Part shown: positions 5,400-6,056 of the stretch, piece by piece
How positions within the stretch are numbered: the first letter of the stretch is position 1
Layout: every line of letters begins with the position of its first letter
Assembly (NCBI GenBank): GCA_003644405.1
Contig: QNCE01000075.1
Span: 1 to 6,056, forward strand
DNA length: 6,056 nt
Direction of reading: 5' to 3'
Source of the DNA: Candidatus Omnitrophota bacterium
GTDB lineage: Bacteria; Omnitrophota; Gorgyraeia; Duberdicusellales; 4484-171
Notes under the pieces: generated by a model
What the model was told of the DNA's origin: nothing
What the model saw: the letters and a program-made list of their open reading frames with translations, nothing else
The model's database searches: none
Translations under genes and position numbers: made by a program

Positions 5400-6056
5400 A
5401 TGTTAGAAGAAAAATTGAATGAATTAAAGAAAAAATTAATTGAAGAAGCGGGTCTGGCTGAAGATATGGTTAAAAAGTCAATTGAAGGGCTTATTGAAAA
5501 AAGAAAAGAAATTTTAGAAAAGGTAGTCAAAAAATACGAGCCTAAGATGAATGAACTGGAAATAGAATTAGATGAGTTTTGCACAAATTTGATTGCCTTG
5601 TATCAGCCAGAAGCAGGAAACTTAAGAACCATTCTTATGATTTTAAAGATGAATAATGATTTAGAAAGGATTGGCGACTTAGCAGTAAATATATCTGAAA
5701 GTGCTTTATTTTTAATAGAAAGGCCACCTGTTAAGCCTTTAATTGATATCCCAAGAATGGCAGAAGAGGCTATAAATATGTTGAAGAATGCAGTAGATTC
5801 TTTTATAAATAAAGATACAAAATTAGCAAAATCTGTATGTCAGAAAGATGCAGTCGTTGACAATTTAAGAGACCAAATTTTAAGAGAGCTGATTACCTAT
5901 ATGAGTTCGGATCCTTCCACCATTGAGCGTTCAATTCACCTAATAAGAATCTCTCGCTCTATAGAACGCATAGCCGATTTATCCACAAATATCTGTGAAG
6001 ATGTAATATTCATAACAGAAGGCAAAGTTATAAAACATCACAAAGATGAAAGTTAA
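5400..6056 (+). CDS. phoU: Phosphate signalling and transport regulator PhoU
   Basis: PhoU (218 aa, complete) is a cytoplasmic helical protein that links the Pst transporter to the PhoR/PhoB-type two-component system and restrains the PHO response when phosphate is plentiful. Two three-helix repeats are seen, about 1-107 and 115-210. Each carries the E-x-x-x-D metal-binding motif: NNDLERIGDLAVNI (85-98) and SRSIERIADLSTNI (185-198). The C-terminal EDVIFITEGKVIKHH (200-214) is the family's usual ending. The length is slightly under the common 220-240 aa. It lies 13 nt after pstB, the classic order, and ends at the last base of the window, so a following phoR/phoB pair or terminator cannot be seen. 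Confidence 0.96.
   Translation: MLEEKLNELKKKLIEEAGLAEDMVKKSIEGLIEKRKEILEKVVKKYEPKMNELEIELDEFCTNLIALYQPEAGNLRTILMILKMNNDLERIGDLAVNISESALFLIERPPVKPLIDIPRMAEEAINMLKNAVDSFINKDTKLAKSVCQKDAVVDNLRDQILRELITYMSSDPSTIERSIHLIRISRSIERIADLSTNICEDVIFITEGKVIKHHKDES

Noticed and set aside
5300..5584. Minus-strand reading frame across pstB/phoU
   Set aside because: It is a serine- and phenylalanine-rich mirror of lysine/glutamate-rich phoU codons, with no independent support.

Overview
The window is one compact, all plus-strand gene cluster for phosphate uptake. It comes from an AT-rich bacterium that is probably Gram-negative: there is an outer-membrane porin-type protein with a cleavable signal peptide and a C-terminal phenylalanine, and PstS carries a signal-peptidase-I-type leader rather than a lipobox. 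The exact lineage cannot be read from the sequence. The overall look (low GC, very tight spacing, a GTCACCA heptamer repeat) would fit an uncultivated candidate phylum or another poorly sampled lineage, but that is a guess.

Layout: a promoter region (1-63); a small two-domain sigma-70-family factor (64-576); a second promoter region lying inside the 3' end of the sigma gene (524-577); an unrecognised 74-residue protein (601-825); an outer-membrane porin of the phosphate-selective O/P type (start corrected to 838, ending 2040); then pstS, pstC, pstA, pstB and phoU (2054-6056). The genes are separated by 24 nt or less or overlap, so the cluster is almost certainly read as an operon. phoU ends exactly at the last base of the window, so anything downstream, such as a phoR/phoB pair, is not visible.

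How the parts work together: the porin would admit phosphate through the outer membrane, PstS would bind it in the periplasm, PstC and PstA form the inner-membrane channel, PstB hydrolyses ATP, and PhoU reports transport state to the PHO signalling system.

The most interesting part is the control region. Both promoters carry four hexamers (TTAACC, TTAACA, TTTATA, TTAACA or TTAATA) spaced exactly 11 bp apart, followed at an identical distance by TATAAA. The 11-bp period and the TTAACA core match known PhoB/PhoP/SphR-type Pho boxes. The two copies sit 521 bp apart and agree at 29 of 30 hexamer and -10 positions but at only 7 of 24 spacer positions. The inferred picture is a PHO-controlled sigma factor, probably translated from a nearly leaderless mRNA, followed by a second identically built PHO promoter for the transport genes. 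Such a sigma factor heading a pst operon is unusual and could act as a feed-forward amplifier of the phosphate-starvation response. A second oddity is a translated 7-bp tandem repeat in the N-terminus of PstB.
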